Assembly: GCA_036558645.1 (NCBI GenBank)
Contig: DATBFG010000006.1
Location: 1 to 64,000 of the forward strand
Origin: DATBFG01 sp036558645
Lineage (GTDB): Bacteria > Acidobacteriota > Terriglobia > Terriglobales > Acidobacteriaceae
Direction of reading: 5' to 3'
Length of the DNA stretch: 64,000 nucleotides
The notes under the pieces are model-generated. The model searched no databases. It was not told the DNA's origin and saw nothing but the letters and a program-made list of their open reading frames with translations. Numbering within the stretch: the stretch's first letter is position 1; each line of letters starts with the position of its first letter. The translations under genes were made by a program, and so were the position numbers. Below are positions 1-8,546 of this stretch, piece after piece.

Positions 1-472
1 CATCGGAGACATTTACGCCGCCCTGCCTGCAATCACCGGCAAGCTGGAACTGGAGTATGAAGGCGAAATGAAGGGTGCGGATCTGGTGTCTCGCGAGTTG
101 ATTCGAAGCGCGATCGCAAAGACCTTCGACGAATACTTTACAGGGGTGAACTTGAACCAGGTTGTGCAGTGGTTCGATCTTGGCGGTGAAATACATCTTC
201 CCGACAATGCCGGCGCGGAAGAAGCTCTGGAATCGCTTCGTCCAATTCAGGGCCTGATGGACAAGCTCAACAAAGTCAGCGTGCAGCCGAAGGATGATGC
301 GGAATTGCAGGTCTCTGCAGCTGAATTCGTGCTGGAGGGCCTGCACGCCCACAAACGAATTGGAAGAAATGAAGAACGTGTCTTTAGTGCGGGCGAGAAA
401 CAGCCGAGGCACACGGACCGGACTTTCGACCGCGAGGAACCACCGACCCGAGGAAGAAGACCCTACAACTAG
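1..472 (+). CDS. MoxR/ChlI-like AAA+ ATPase, C-terminal fragment
   Basis: The gene begins before the window; the first complete codon is at base 2 and about 156 codons are visible. The fragment holds no Walker motifs, only the helical region after the AAA+ core. It matches my memory of the C-terminal part of acidobacterial magnesium-chelatase-subunit-I-like proteins (around 500 aa), with a charged, disordered-looking tail rich in R, E and P. A von Willebrand factor A gene starts 27 bp downstream on the same strand. That is the standard MoxR-VWA pairing, in which the ATPase and the MIDAS protein act together as a chaperone that inserts metals or remodels a partner. The ATPase identity rests on the fragment plus this neighbour. 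The target is unknown. Confidence 0.7.
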   Translation, partial: IGDIYAALPAITGKLELEYEGEMKGADLVSRELIRSAIAKTFDEYFTGVNLNQVVQWFDLGGEIHLPDNAGAEEALESLRPIQGLMDKLNKVSVQPKDDAELQVSAAEFVLEGLHAHKRIGRNEERVFSAGEKQPRHTDRTFDREEPPTRGRRPYN

Positions 473-499
473 TCATTCGTCACTTGCTCTCGTGATTTC

Positions 500-1738
500 A
501 TGCGTCGCACTCGATATACCAAGTACGTTCCCGATCCCGCAGGCGAGATGAGCCTGGAAGATCTGCTGGGTGCGTTGTCTGACTACCTGTTGCAGAGTGG
601 ATTCCAGAATTATCCGTATTCCGATCTGCCGTCTGGCGAACAAACCCTGGATGACCTGCGGCGAGCGATCGAGCAGGCGCTTCTCAACAGCGAACTGCTC
701 GACGATAAGATGCGGCAGCAACTCGAGCAAATGCAGCTCGAGGGTACCCTCGACGAACTCATCGAACAACTGATTGAACGAATGCACCAGGAGGACTACA
801 TCAGCATCGATGAGCCGCACGATCCTGCGCAACAATCCAGCATTGGCGGCCAAGTCGGTGAAGCGCAGCAACAGGCAACGTTCGAGATCACGGACAAGAG
901 CCTGGATTTTCTGGGGTTCAAGACTCTTCGAGACTTGCTAGGTTCACTTGGCAAATCCAGTTTCGGGCGCCACGACACGCGCGACATGGCAACTGGAATC
1001 GAGAGCAGTGGCGCCTCACGGCGATATGAATTTGGCGACACGATGAATTTGGATATTACCGCGACTCTCTCCAGCGCGATCCAGCGCGAAGGATTGACGT
1101 TACCGCTAAATATTGAATACTCCGATCTACAGGTTCACCAGTGCGAGTACCAGTCGTCGTGCGCAACGGTTGTGATGCTCGATTGCTCGCACTCCATGAT
1201 CCTCTACGGTGAGGATCGCTTCACTCCCGCCAAGAAAGTTGCCATGGCGCTGTCCCACCTGATCCGAACGCAATACCCGGGCGATTCTTTGTCGCTTATC
1301 CTGTTTCATGACTCGGCCGAAGAAGTACCTCTCTCGCAGCTTGCCCGTGTTCAGGTTGGACCTTATTACACGAACACGCGCGAGGGGCTTCGCCTGGCGC
1401 AGCGGATTTTGCAGCGTCAACGCAAAGACATGAAGCAGATTGTCATGATCACAGATGGAAAGCCTTCGGCTCTGACCCTAGAGGACGGGCGCATTTATAA
1501 GAATGCGTTCGGACTCGATCCGCTCGTAGTGAGCCAGACTCTTGAAGAGGTCGCCAAGTGCAAGCGGGCTGGAGTGCTGATTAACACGTTCATGCTGGCA
1601 TCAGATTATGGATTGGTACAGTTCGTACAAAAAGTCACTGAGATGTGCCGAGGAAAAGCCTACTTCACTACTCCATATACGCTGGGTCAATACCTCCTGA
1701 TGGACTACATGTCACGGAAGACTAAAACCATTCATTAG
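500..1738 (+). CDS. VWA-domain protein (ChlD-like partner of MoxR ATPase)
   Basis: 412 aa, cytoplasmic, with no signal peptide. The N-terminal third (about 1-150) is acidic and helical. The C-terminal half is a von Willebrand A fold with an intact metal-ion-dependent adhesion site: D228-C-S230-H-S232 (DxSxS) and D319 in an I-T-D-G-K motif. VWA proteins coded beside MoxR/ChlI AAA+ ATPases bind a divalent metal and a client and couple to ATP hydrolysis, as ChlD/BchD do in magnesium chelatase or CoxE and NorD do in metalloenzyme maturation. No porphyrin genes are nearby, so a role in tetrapyrrole synthesis is not supported. The gene is the second member of an operon with the ATPase fragment. The ATG at 500 is used; no strong Shine-Dalgarno sequence is visible. 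Confidence 0.8.
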   Translation: MRRTRYTKYVPDPAGEMSLEDLLGALSDYLLQSGFQNYPYSDLPSGEQTLDDLRRAIEQALLNSELLDDKMRQQLEQMQLEGTLDELIEQLIERMHQEDYISIDEPHDPAQQSSIGGQVGEAQQQATFEITDKSLDFLGFKTLRDLLGSLGKSSFGRHDTRDMATGIESSGASRRYEFGDTMNLDITATLSSAIQREGLTLPLNIEYSDLQVHQCEYQSSCATVVMLDCSHSMILYGEDRFTPAKKVAMALSHLIRTQYPGDSLSLILFHDSAEEVPLSQLARVQVGPYYTNTREGLRLAQRILQRQRKDMKQIVMITDGKPSALTLEDGRIYKNAFGLDPLVVSQTLEEVAKCKRAGVLINTFMLASDYGLVQFVQKVTEMCRGKAYFTTPYTLGQYLLMDYMSRKTKTIH

Positions 1739-1858
1739 CTAGAATTCATGCCGGCGTTTCTCACCGTTCCTTCGACCGACCCCCAGCGTGAATAGATCCC
1801 CAAGGATAGCGTAGGAAAAGCGAGCCGGAGGGTCCGCTGGTCTTTTTCTTGTCGATCT

Positions 1859-2128
1859 CTATCCCTCGACAGGTTTTGGCTTCTGCTCGTCCTCTGCCTT
1901 AACCGCGGCTTCAGCTGCCTGGAACCCAATTTGACTATGCGTACCATCACAGAAGGGCTTGGAAGTGGATCCACCGCACCGACAAAGCGAAAACGCCAGC
2001 TTGCCCTCTTTGATCCGGGTAGTGAGATCGTAGACGTTGCCGTCTGCATCGACCATCTCAATGGAACCTATAGGCGCCTCCACACGAAAAGGGCCGTTCT
2101 TACGGACAGTAATCTTGATGTCAGCCAT
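1859..2128 (-). CDS. CDGSH iron-sulfur domain protein
   Basis: 89 aa. It carries the complete CDGSH-type signature that binds a [2Fe-2S] cluster through three cysteines and one histidine: C49-R-C51, then P-F-C60-D-G-T-H64. The Ser of the classical CDGSH motif is Thr, a common variant. Residues 1-45 form the small beta-rich lead-in found in bacterial single-domain members. The K/E/P-rich tail (about 70-89) is probably disordered. Family members are small redox or cluster-transfer proteins related to mitoNEET; no specific partner can be read here. It converges with the VWA gene on the other strand and stands alone upstream of a glycosyltransferase gene. Confidence 0.88.
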   Translation of the reverse strand: MADIKITVRKNGPFRVEAPIGSIEMVDADGNVYDLTTRIKEGKLAFSLCRCGGSTSKPFCDGTHSQIGFQAAEAAVKAEDEQKPKPVEG

Positions 2129-2308
2129 TTATGCCTCCGGATGAATTATCGCAACGTCGCCACCGCGGGAACAGGCGGGTGAGAGTGCGATCGGGCGATG
2201 CGCGTCGCGTCGCAAAAGTCGAACCCTAGCCTTCCCGTGTGTCTGCAATGAATCAGCCACGAAGATACCACGTCTGCACCGTGTGGCAGGGCGGCCGCCT
2301 CCCCCAAC

Positions 2309-3427
2309 TCAGGCTGCCTTTACGTTCTTTCGGAGCAGGCTGGAATACAGGCCGAGGTATTCATCGATCATGCGCTTCGCGGTGAAGCGTTCCCGGGCTC
2401 GATGATAGGCGCGGTTGGCGTAACTTCGGCAGAGCTCCCGGTCATCGCTGAGACGCTGGATAACTTTTGCCAGGCTGGAAGCATTGTTCGAGCGAAAATA
2501 AATCGCGTCCTCTCCCCAAATCTCGCGATAAGTAGGAATATCGTTCGCTACAATCGCGCACCTCGAAAGAGCAGCCTCAAGCGCGGGCAATCCGAAGGGT
2601 TCGTAGCGCGACGTGGCTGCAAAGATCGATGCCCGGCTGTATAACGTGCGTAGCTGCGCCTCTGTCTGAGGACCACGCACAGCCAACTGCTGCGCATCGG
2701 TTGCGACCTTTACATCGGCGCGGATCGGTAAGGCAGGTATGTGTCCTGGCGTTTCCGAGCCCACAATGCATACCGGCAACGGATGAGCATGATGGGTGAG
2801 TAACGATACTTGCCTGCCGGCATCCAGCAGCCGTCCCACTGCCAGGACCGAATCGTCCTTGCTCACATAGGGATTGAAGAAAATTGGATTCCGTCCGTTG
2901 TAGATCACGACATCTCGACGCGGGCGTGCGTAGTGGTGTCTCACGCTGTCTCGCATCCACTGCGATGGCGCCACCAAGGCGCTTGCTTCAGCGATTCCCC
3001 TGCTGAGGACACTGCAATACCATTCGCTCCACTTAGTCTTGCGCGGATGATGTCCGTGAACTGCCATCCACCAACTCACCAAGTCGCCATGCGCTACAAC
3101 AACGCGAGGCGCTTTGACCGGCAGACTGCCGTAGCCCAAATGATTCAAATGCAGGAGATCAGGTTTGACCTCGCGGACCAATGAAGTCAGGTATGCGCAC
3201 GACTCTGCAAAGTCATCCTGTCCTTCCTGCATCCAGTCGAGGCGGAAAGCAGTTGGATGGTATTCCAGACCGTGCAGGTTCTCCATCCAGGAGGTCTGCT
3301 CCGGCATGGGAATATCGCCGAAACTCACAAGCGTAACGTAAAGGCCACGGCTCACAAGGCCCGTAACGAGTTCACGGGCATAGGTCCAAACACCGCTCAG
3401 AGTATCCGCTGTGACCAGAACGTGCAT
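2309..3427 (-). CDS. GT4-family glycosyltransferase
   Basis: 372 aa with a two-Rossmann GT-B layout. The N-terminal domain begins with the usual short strand (MHVLVTAD) and a glycine/aromatic loop (SGVWTYARELV) that binds the acceptor. The C-terminal nucleotide-sugar domain carries the family-4 signature around 270-300: SRYEPFGLPALEA, with the E...E spacing of the EX7E motif. Such enzymes move a sugar from an NDP-sugar to a lipid, polysaccharide or small molecule with retention of configuration. No polysaccharide cluster surrounds it, so donor and acceptor are unknown. No transmembrane helix is seen. Confidence 0.82.
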   Translation of the reverse strand: MHVLVTADTLSGVWTYARELVTGLVSRGLYVTLVSFGDIPMPEQTSWMENLHGLEYHPTAFRLDWMQEGQDDFAESCAYLTSLVREVKPDLLHLNHLGYGSLPVKAPRVVVAHGDLVSWWMAVHGHHPRKTKWSEWYCSVLSRGIAEASALVAPSQWMRDSVRHHYARPRRDVVIYNGRNPIFFNPYVSKDDSVLAVGRLLDAGRQVSLLTHHAHPLPVCIVGSETPGHIPALPIRADVKVATDAQQLAVRGPQTEAQLRTLYSRASIFAATSRYEPFGLPALEAALSRCAIVANDIPTYREIWGEDAIYFRSNNASSLAKVIQRLSDDRELCRSYANRAYHRARERFTAKRMIDEYLGLYSSLLRKNVKAA

Positions 3428-3556
3428 GCCTTGATGGCGAAGCCGCTGCCTTGTGATGAAACCGCAGCGCGAAAATATGCCGGGTTATTCTATTTCGGAT
3501 TTACGGATTTGGAAGATGTTTCTTGGGAAGAGTTCTGGCGTTTAGTGCAAAAGTTT

Positions 3557-4063
3557 TCACCTCTGCGCTGGAACTGTGTCGGACAGGCGAAGTTTGTCGC
3601 TGAGCTCGCGAGCCAAATCATGTCCTGCCCGCAGTTTTTCTTCGGCTTGCGCGGGAAGACCCGGGACGCCGAGGGCCATTTCACAAGAAAGCAATATCGC
3701 CGTAACCGTTCCCTTGAGTTCACTGCGCAAAGCTTCTTCAGCCTCTGAGCGCGCGGTCTGCGCTTCTTTCTTGCGACGATGTAATGCTGCGCGGATCTCG
3801 CGAATGACTCGTTCGGCGCCACTAATGGCAAAGTTCACATGGACGGGGATCGCCGAGTCCAAATGCTCCGTAATCAGTTCACATTCTTCGGGCTCCGCCT
3901 CAAGCGACAACTGGTCCATCACGACAGCGGTGTACTGTTGCTCGCGAAGTTGCGCAACGGCCTGGCGCAAGGTATCAGCTACCTGCACCGTCTCTCCTGT
4001 GGCTTGCTGGATAGCTTCGGCACACTGCTGAGCTTTTGCGAACGGCGTAATCAGTAGGATCAT
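3557..4063 (-). CDS. Pseudo-receiver plus degenerate kinase-dimerization protein
   Basis: 168 aa from the ATG at 4063; an in-frame TTG at 4150 would add 29 residues but looks less natural, because the ATG begins directly with a receiver-like beta strand (MILLITPF). Residues 1-95 resemble a response-regulator fold with an Asp at the beta-3 end (VVMD50), but the acidic pair after beta-1 is missing. Residues 105-160 look like the two-helix dimerization domain of histidine kinases. There the His of the H-E-x-x-T/N-P box appears as Ser114 (RSELKGTVTAILL), and no ATPase domain follows. It lies 111 bp downstream of an NtrC regulator on the same strand, so it may be an adaptor or decoy for that system. 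The function is an inference. Confidence 0.6.
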   Translation of the reverse strand: MILLITPFAKAQQCAEAIQQATGETVQVADTLRQAVAQLREQQYTAVVMDQLSLEAEPEECELITEHLDSAIPVHVNFAISGAERVIREIRAALHRRKKEAQTARSEAEEALRSELKGTVTAILLSCEMALGVPGLPAQAEEKLRAGHDLARELSDKLRLSDTVPAQR

Positions 4064-4174
4064 ACCCAACCGAATTGCACGTCTTTCGCCAGAGGTTTGC
4101 AACTGAAAATGTGAGACTTGCAGCTTTATTTCGGCGGATTCATTCCCCAATCAGGAATTCTCTGGAACGACCGT

Positions 4175-5581
4175 TCAGTCTTGGGAAGCATACTCTTTCA
4201 GCTTCCGGTAGAGCGTCGTCTTGCCAATACCTAACAGTCGCGCGGCCAGCAACTTGTCTCCATTCAGCTGAGTAATCGTGTTCAGGATTGTTTGCTTCTC
4301 CAACTCGGCCATGGGGATAATCTTTGCTGAGGTCTCGGCTGCCGGCACAGCCGTTCCAGGAACGCTGTGAATCGACGTGGGAAGATCTCCCACGTGGACA
4401 ACTGGTCCAGTACTGAAGGCGCAGGCGCGTTCCAGGCAATTCTCCAATTCGCGTACGTTGCCGGGCCAATCGTAGGCGAGCATCACCTTGAGTGCGTCAT
4501 CACTCAGAGTACGTTCCTGCCCTAGTGAGCGGGAGAGCTTATCCAGAAAGTGCGCCGCCAGCAGAGGGATATCCTGTCTGCGTTCGCGCAGAGGCGGAAT
4601 TCGAAGGCTCAGGACATTGAGGCGGAAATAAAGGTCGCGCCGGAAGGTTCCCATCGCAACGGCCTCCTCCAGTTCGCGGTTCGTAGCGGCGAGGATCCTC
4701 ACATTGATCGGGATTCGTTTCGTGCTGCCTACCGGACGGATTTCCTTTTCCTGGATGGCGCGCAACAGTTTGGCTTGTAAATCGACTGGCAGTTCACCTA
4801 CCTCGTCGAGGAAGACTGTGCCGCCATCTGCGATTGCGAGCAAGCCTTCTTTAGCCTGCACAGCTCCCGTGAAGGCTCCCTTCACATATCCGAACAGTTC
4901 GCTTTCAATAAGAGTTGGAACCAGTGATCCACAATCGACGGGGATAAACGGCTTGTCGGCATAAGGGCCGGAAAAGTGGATAGATCGCGCCACCATCTCC
5001 TTGCCCGTCCCACTCTCGCCGAGGATCAAGACTGGATGGCTGCTGTGCGCGGCCTTGGCAATGATCCGGTAGAGCTTTTCCATCTCAGGCGCACGACCCA
5101 CAATCGCTCCAAAACCCTGTTTCGACTTGATTTTCTCGCGAAGCATACGGTTTTCGGTCTTCAGCCGAAGGTGAGCGGAGACGCGGTCAAGGAGCAGCTT
5201 GAGTTCATCCATGCTGAACGGCTTGGTCACGTAGTCGTAGGCACCATTTTTCATTGCCTGTACAGCGGACTGAACCGTGCCGTACCCAGTAACGACTACT
5301 ACGACTGCATCCGGACGCCTTTGCCGAATCTGATGCAGCGCCTCAAGGCCGCCGGCACCAGGCAATTTGAGATCGAGGAGCACAGCGTCAATGTTCTGCG
5401 AATCGAGCTGACGGTAAGCATGCTCGGCCGACTCGGCCACAAATGCGTTGAACCCCAGCGACTGGGCGACCTCGCGGCACGCTTCCCGGATCGCTCGCTC
5501 GTCATCCACGATTAGTACGTTCAAGAAATTGGCTCCCTCGATTTGGGTTGACTTGGCAGGGTTGACTTCTGCTGTATTCAT
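4175..5581 (-). CDS. NtrC-family sigma-54-dependent response regulator
   Basis: 468 aa. Domains in order: receiver (about 20-140, D27/D28 acidic pair, phospho-acceptor D70, K120); AAA+ sigma-54 activation domain (about 155-385, Walker A GESGTGKE 188-195, GAFTGA loop 235-240 intact, Walker B FLDEVGEL); and a C-terminal Fis-type helix-turn-helix (about 425-465, LLAARLLGIGKTTLYRKL). All motifs needed to contact RNA polymerase sigma-54 and hydrolyse ATP are present. The start overlaps the stop of the upstream hybrid kinase by 4 bp (ATGA), so the two are translationally coupled and almost certainly a cognate pair. Target promoters are unknown. Confidence 0.93.
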   Translation of the reverse strand: MNTAEVNPAKSTQIEGANFLNVLIVDDERAIREACREVAQSLGFNAFVAESAEHAYRQLDSQNIDAVLLDLKLPGAGGLEALHQIRQRRPDAVVVVVTGYGTVQSAVQAMKNGAYDYVTKPFSMDELKLLLDRVSAHLRLKTENRMLREKIKSKQGFGAIVGRAPEMEKLYRIIAKAAHSSHPVLILGESGTGKEMVARSIHFSGPYADKPFIPVDCGSLVPTLIESELFGYVKGAFTGAVQAKEGLLAIADGGTVFLDEVGELPVDLQAKLLRAIQEKEIRPVGSTKRIPINVRILAATNRELEEAVAMGTFRRDLYFRLNVLSLRIPPLRERRQDIPLLAAHFLDKLSRSLGQERTLSDDALKVMLAYDWPGNVRELENCLERACAFSTGPVVHVGDLPTSIHSVPGTAVPAAETSAKIIPMAELEKQTILNTITQLNGDKLLAARLLGIGKTTLYRKLKEYASQD

Positions 5582-7506
5582 GGTGTGACCTCTTCCTCTG
5601 GCATGTGGAACGTTGCGTCGACATGTTGCAAAACTTCGTTAATGCGCTTCAACAGCGCACTCCCATTGAATGGTTTGCGGAAATAGAGAATTTCCTGCTG
5701 TTCAGGGCTGGAGATCGCCTCGCGGTGATAGCCGGAAATAAACAGGACCTTGACTCCGGGTCGCAACTGACGTACACGTTGCGCGACCTGGTGTCCGCCA
5801 ATGCCTGGCAGAACTACATCGGAAATCAAGAGATGGATTTCGCCGGGATGATTGCGGCAGGCAACAAATGCGTCCCCCGCATTCGCGGCTTCCACCACGG
5901 TGTACCCGGCCTCGGTGAGGATTCGAAACATCGACTCCAGCACAGCAGAGTTGTCTTCGACCAGCAATATCGTTTGGTTAGCCTTGGTCACGGATGTCTC
6001 TGGCTTCCCAGAGGAGACTGCAGTGCCAATGATCCGTGGCAAGTAGATCGTGACCTGTGTCCCTTTGCCGGGTGAGCTCTCCACTCCGATCGAACCTCCA
6101 TCCTGTTTCACAATGTTGTGGACTGTCGCCAGACCCAGGCCATTGCCACGTCCCGGACCCTTGGTCGTAAAGAAAGGCTCGAATAGCCGAGAGAGGGTCT
6201 CTCGATTCATTCCGCAACCGTTGTCGCTCACCTTCAACTCGATGGAATCGCCTTGATCGGAATGGCTTGGGTGATTGCGAGTAGTCAAGAGGATCTGTCC
6301 GCCGTCAGGCATCGCATCTCGAGCGTTTAGCACAAGATTCAGCACAATCTGTTGAACCTGCGCCGGATCCATCCGTACGAGCCACAAGTCTCCCGCGAGT
6401 TCCGTAACGATCTGGATGTTTTCGCCTATGAGGCGCTGGAGTAGGTTTTGCGCCTGCAAGATGATGGCGTTGAGAGAGAGGATTTGCGGCTCGACCACTT
6501 GCTGTCGCGCCACTGCGAGCAACTGCTGTATGAGCGCAGCACCATGCTCGCTGGCCACTCGAATCTCCTCGGCATGATGCCGGAGGCGATTGTTTTCCAG
6601 TCCGGCACGTAGGAGATCGCAGTACAACATGATCCCGGTCAGCAGGTTGTTGAAGTCATGCGCAACACCGCCCACCAATCGACCAATCGCCTCCATCTTT
6701 TGGGCTTCGCGCAACTGATGCTCGGCACGTTTATTCTCGGTAACGTCCTCAAACATTGCGATGACGAACTCGGGCCGCTGCTCCGGGCCTCGGACCAGTG
6801 ATCCGGTGAGCCGAGCCCAGCCTGAGCTATTGTTCTTGCTGAGATACCGCAACTCGGTTCGGTACGAGTCTCGAACGCCTGATGCCAGTTCGCTCAGGAG
6901 GCTCATTTGCACGCTCATGTCTGCCGGATGGACAAAGTCGCGTAAGTGCAGATTCCGCAACTCTTCGCGCTTGTGTCCTAGAAGCTGCTGGATCGCAGGA
7001 TTGCTTTCCAGGATGCGTCCGTCGATTGTGCATTGCAGAATGCCCAGCGCCGCGGCGTCGAACATTGCCTGGAAGCGCTTGTCACTTGCTCGGACAACCC
7101 GGCGTCGCTCTCCTTGTCCGATGTCATGCAGACTGATGGCGAGGAGTTCGCGGTCGTCCGCGTGAAATTCTGAGCAGGAGGCTTGCAACCGAATCGGCGC
7201 GCCATCTGCGCGTGTTGCGGTAAATTCACACGCGGGATAGCCACAACGACTTCCTTTTTTTGACTTGCGCTCTCTGCTGTGCGAGGTACAAGCACGACTG
7301 CCAGGAACGAATTCCGATAGGCTCCTGCCCTGAATTTCCGAAGGCTGCTCATAACCAAACAAGTTGGTGAATGAGCGATTTGCGAACAGGATCTTCCCGT
7401 TCTCTACGACGACAAGACTCTCAGGACAGTTTTCGAGGGCCAGGACGGAAAGACTGGCGAGAGAGGGAGGGCTTACTTCCTCCCAGTTTTTCGGAATGGC
7501 ACTCAA
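5578..7506 (-). CDS. PAS-PAS hybrid histidine kinase with C-terminal receiver
   Basis: 642 aa, soluble, with no transmembrane segment. Domains: PAS (about 25-130), PAS/PAC (about 140-260), HisKA with H283 in GGVAHDFNNLL, HATPase_c (about 390-505, N box NLVLNARDAMP, G boxes DNGCGM and GNGLGL), then a receiver (about 515-635, LLVEDN, SDVVLPG, K near FRKPF). The HDFNN box is typical of NtrB-like kinases that feed sigma-54 activators. The start is a TTG at 7506 supported by GAGGAG nine bases upstream; no in-frame ATG precedes the first PAS domain. A perfect 9-bp inverted repeat lies about 26 bp before the start codon. Transcribed with the NtrC gene. The signal is unknown; cytoplasmic PAS domains suggest a redox, ligand or energy cue. 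Confidence 0.92.
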   Translation of the reverse strand: MSAIPKNWEEVSPPSLASLSVLALENCPESLVVVENGKILFANRSFTNLFGYEQPSEIQGRSLSEFVPGSRACTSHSRERKSKKGSRCGYPACEFTATRADGAPIRLQASCSEFHADDRELLAISLHDIGQGERRRVVRASDKRFQAMFDAAALGILQCTIDGRILESNPAIQQLLGHKREELRNLHLRDFVHPADMSVQMSLLSELASGVRDSYRTELRYLSKNNSSGWARLTGSLVRGPEQRPEFVIAMFEDVTENKRAEHQLREAQKMEAIGRLVGGVAHDFNNLLTGIMLYCDLLRAGLENNRLRHHAEEIRVASEHGAALIQQLLAVARQQVVEPQILSLNAIILQAQNLLQRLIGENIQIVTELAGDLWLVRMDPAQVQQIVLNLVLNARDAMPDGGQILLTTRNHPSHSDQGDSIELKVSDNGCGMNRETLSRLFEPFFTTKGPGRGNGLGLATVHNIVKQDGGSIGVESSPGKGTQVTIYLPRIIGTAVSSGKPETSVTKANQTILLVEDNSAVLESMFRILTEAGYTVVEAANAGDAFVACRNHPGEIHLLISDVVLPGIGGHQVAQRVRQLRPGVKVLFISGYHREAISSPEQQEILYFRKPFNGSALLKRINEVLQHVDATFHMPEEEVTP

Positions 7507-7531
7507 CGGACTGGACTCCTCGGTTTTGAGG

Positions 7532-7558
7532 GCACAACGGAAATGGAGGCCGTTGTGC
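7532..7558. promoter_or_regulatory. Perfect 9-bp inverted repeat upstream of hybrid kinase operon
   Basis: GCACAACGG, nine-base spacer, CCGTTGTGC. It lies 26-52 bp before the TTG start of the hybrid kinase, just upstream of its Shine-Dalgarno sequence. No T-tract follows, so it is not a typical intrinsic terminator. It could be an operator or an RNA hairpin in the leader. Confidence 0.45.
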
Positions 7559-7701
7559 GCGGGATGCGAATGTTTCCCGAAGCAGAACTATGGTTCCGTT
7601 CCGGTACACCACTCCCTAATCGGGAAGTCTAGGCGGCTTACAACTTTTTCAAAGTGATGTCCGTCACATGCCGTGGTGAGGACTGAACGAGGTGTTCCCG
7701 A

Positions 7702-8340
7702 TCAGTTGGGCAGAAGGATGGGACGGGTCAGGCGCACGGTGAAACGTCTTCCGCGAAATCCAGGGTTAGTTTCTGAATCGGCGAACTGTGCGCTGGCTGG
7801 TTGGACACCTGTGCCTTTAGCCTCTGTGGGCCCTGCGATCAGCTCGACGTCATTGTTTGCCTGGTCTTTGAGGAATGCATCGGAAGTCTGCACCGGCACC
7901 GATTTGTCGTTGAGATTCATGGAGACGAGCGTCAGCCGTACATATCCGGGCGTTGCTCCCGCAAGCTTCACCGCGACCACTTTGCCGGTGATCAGGCTTC
8001 CGCGGGCGGCAACAGTGCGGCCTTCGAAGTGAAGAGCCTCATCGAGAATTCCAGTAAATGACGTGCCAGGCAGAACCTGACTGCTGGTGAGTCTCGACTG
8101 CAAACGAACATTGACCGAGGTTCCTGCCTGTATGCCTCGGGGGAGCAGGCTCGAGGTGGGGTTAATTCCTCCGGCCGGCGGCGTTTGACGAAAGGGCAAC
8201 GCTTGGGCGCCAGTGGTCGCGGGTGGGGGTGGGACGACAGGCTCCGCTGAGCAACCGACAAATACCGCGATGACCACCAGCAGTAGGCCCAGTAGTTCGG
8301 GTGGAACTTTCGCCAGCTTCGCAGTTGATTCAAGCGCCAT
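7702..8340 (-). CDS. Putative lipoprotein of unknown function
   Basis: 212 aa. The N terminus has a hydrophobic stretch (about 16-29) ending in V-G-C30, a plausible lipobox, followed by a proline-rich linker (EPVVPPPP). The start of this signal is long and only weakly basic, so lipidation is likely but not certain. The body (about 70-200) is beta-rich with a pattern of the kind GTSVNVRLQ...LPGTSFTGIL...GSLITGKVV. That resembles beta-barrel modules in VirB10/TrbI-like or curli-associated proteins, but I cannot name a family. It is monocistronic: 195 bp separate it from the hybrid kinase and about 205 bp, including a terminator for the next gene, lie on its other side. Confidence 0.65.
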   Translation of the reverse strand: MALESTAKLAKVPPELLGLLLVVIAVFVGCSAEPVVPPPPATTGAQALPFRQTPPAGGINPTSSLLPRGIQAGTSVNVRLQSRLTSSQVLPGTSFTGILDEALHFEGRTVAARGSLITGKVVAVKLAGATPGYVRLTLVSMNLNDKSVPVQTSDAFLKDQANNDVELIAGPTEAKGTGVQPASAQFADSETNPGFRGRRFTVRLTRPILLPN

Positions 8341-8492
8341 ACCAAGTATTTAGGTGGCAACACTCATGCCATCGCCTGCAGGCTTCCCTTCAGTTACTTA
8401 CACCGTTGCCTGCTCAGAATCGTGTACTTTTTGCCCGACGCCAGACCAGTCTTGCCAATCGGTCGCCCTCAGCCGGTTGAATCTTGGACACT

Positions 8493-8518
8493 AAAAAGGA
8501 GCGGCTTACGCCGCTCCT
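8493..8518 (-). terminator. Rho-independent terminator of the BNR-repeat gene
   Basis: On the minus strand AGGAGCGGC, loop GTAA, GCCGCTCCT, then TTTTTAG. A 9-bp perfect GC-rich stem with a U-tract lies about 30 bp past the stop of the BNR-repeat gene. Confidence 0.85.
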
Positions 8519-8546
8519 GGGTTTCACAAAACATGGTTGAGCTGAA

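Noticed and set aside
1739..1858. Possible bidirectional terminator between the VWA and CDGSH genes
   Set aside because: CCAGCG and CGCTGG can pair only over a loop of more than 50 nt; the T-tract alone (CTTTTTC) is not enough to call it.
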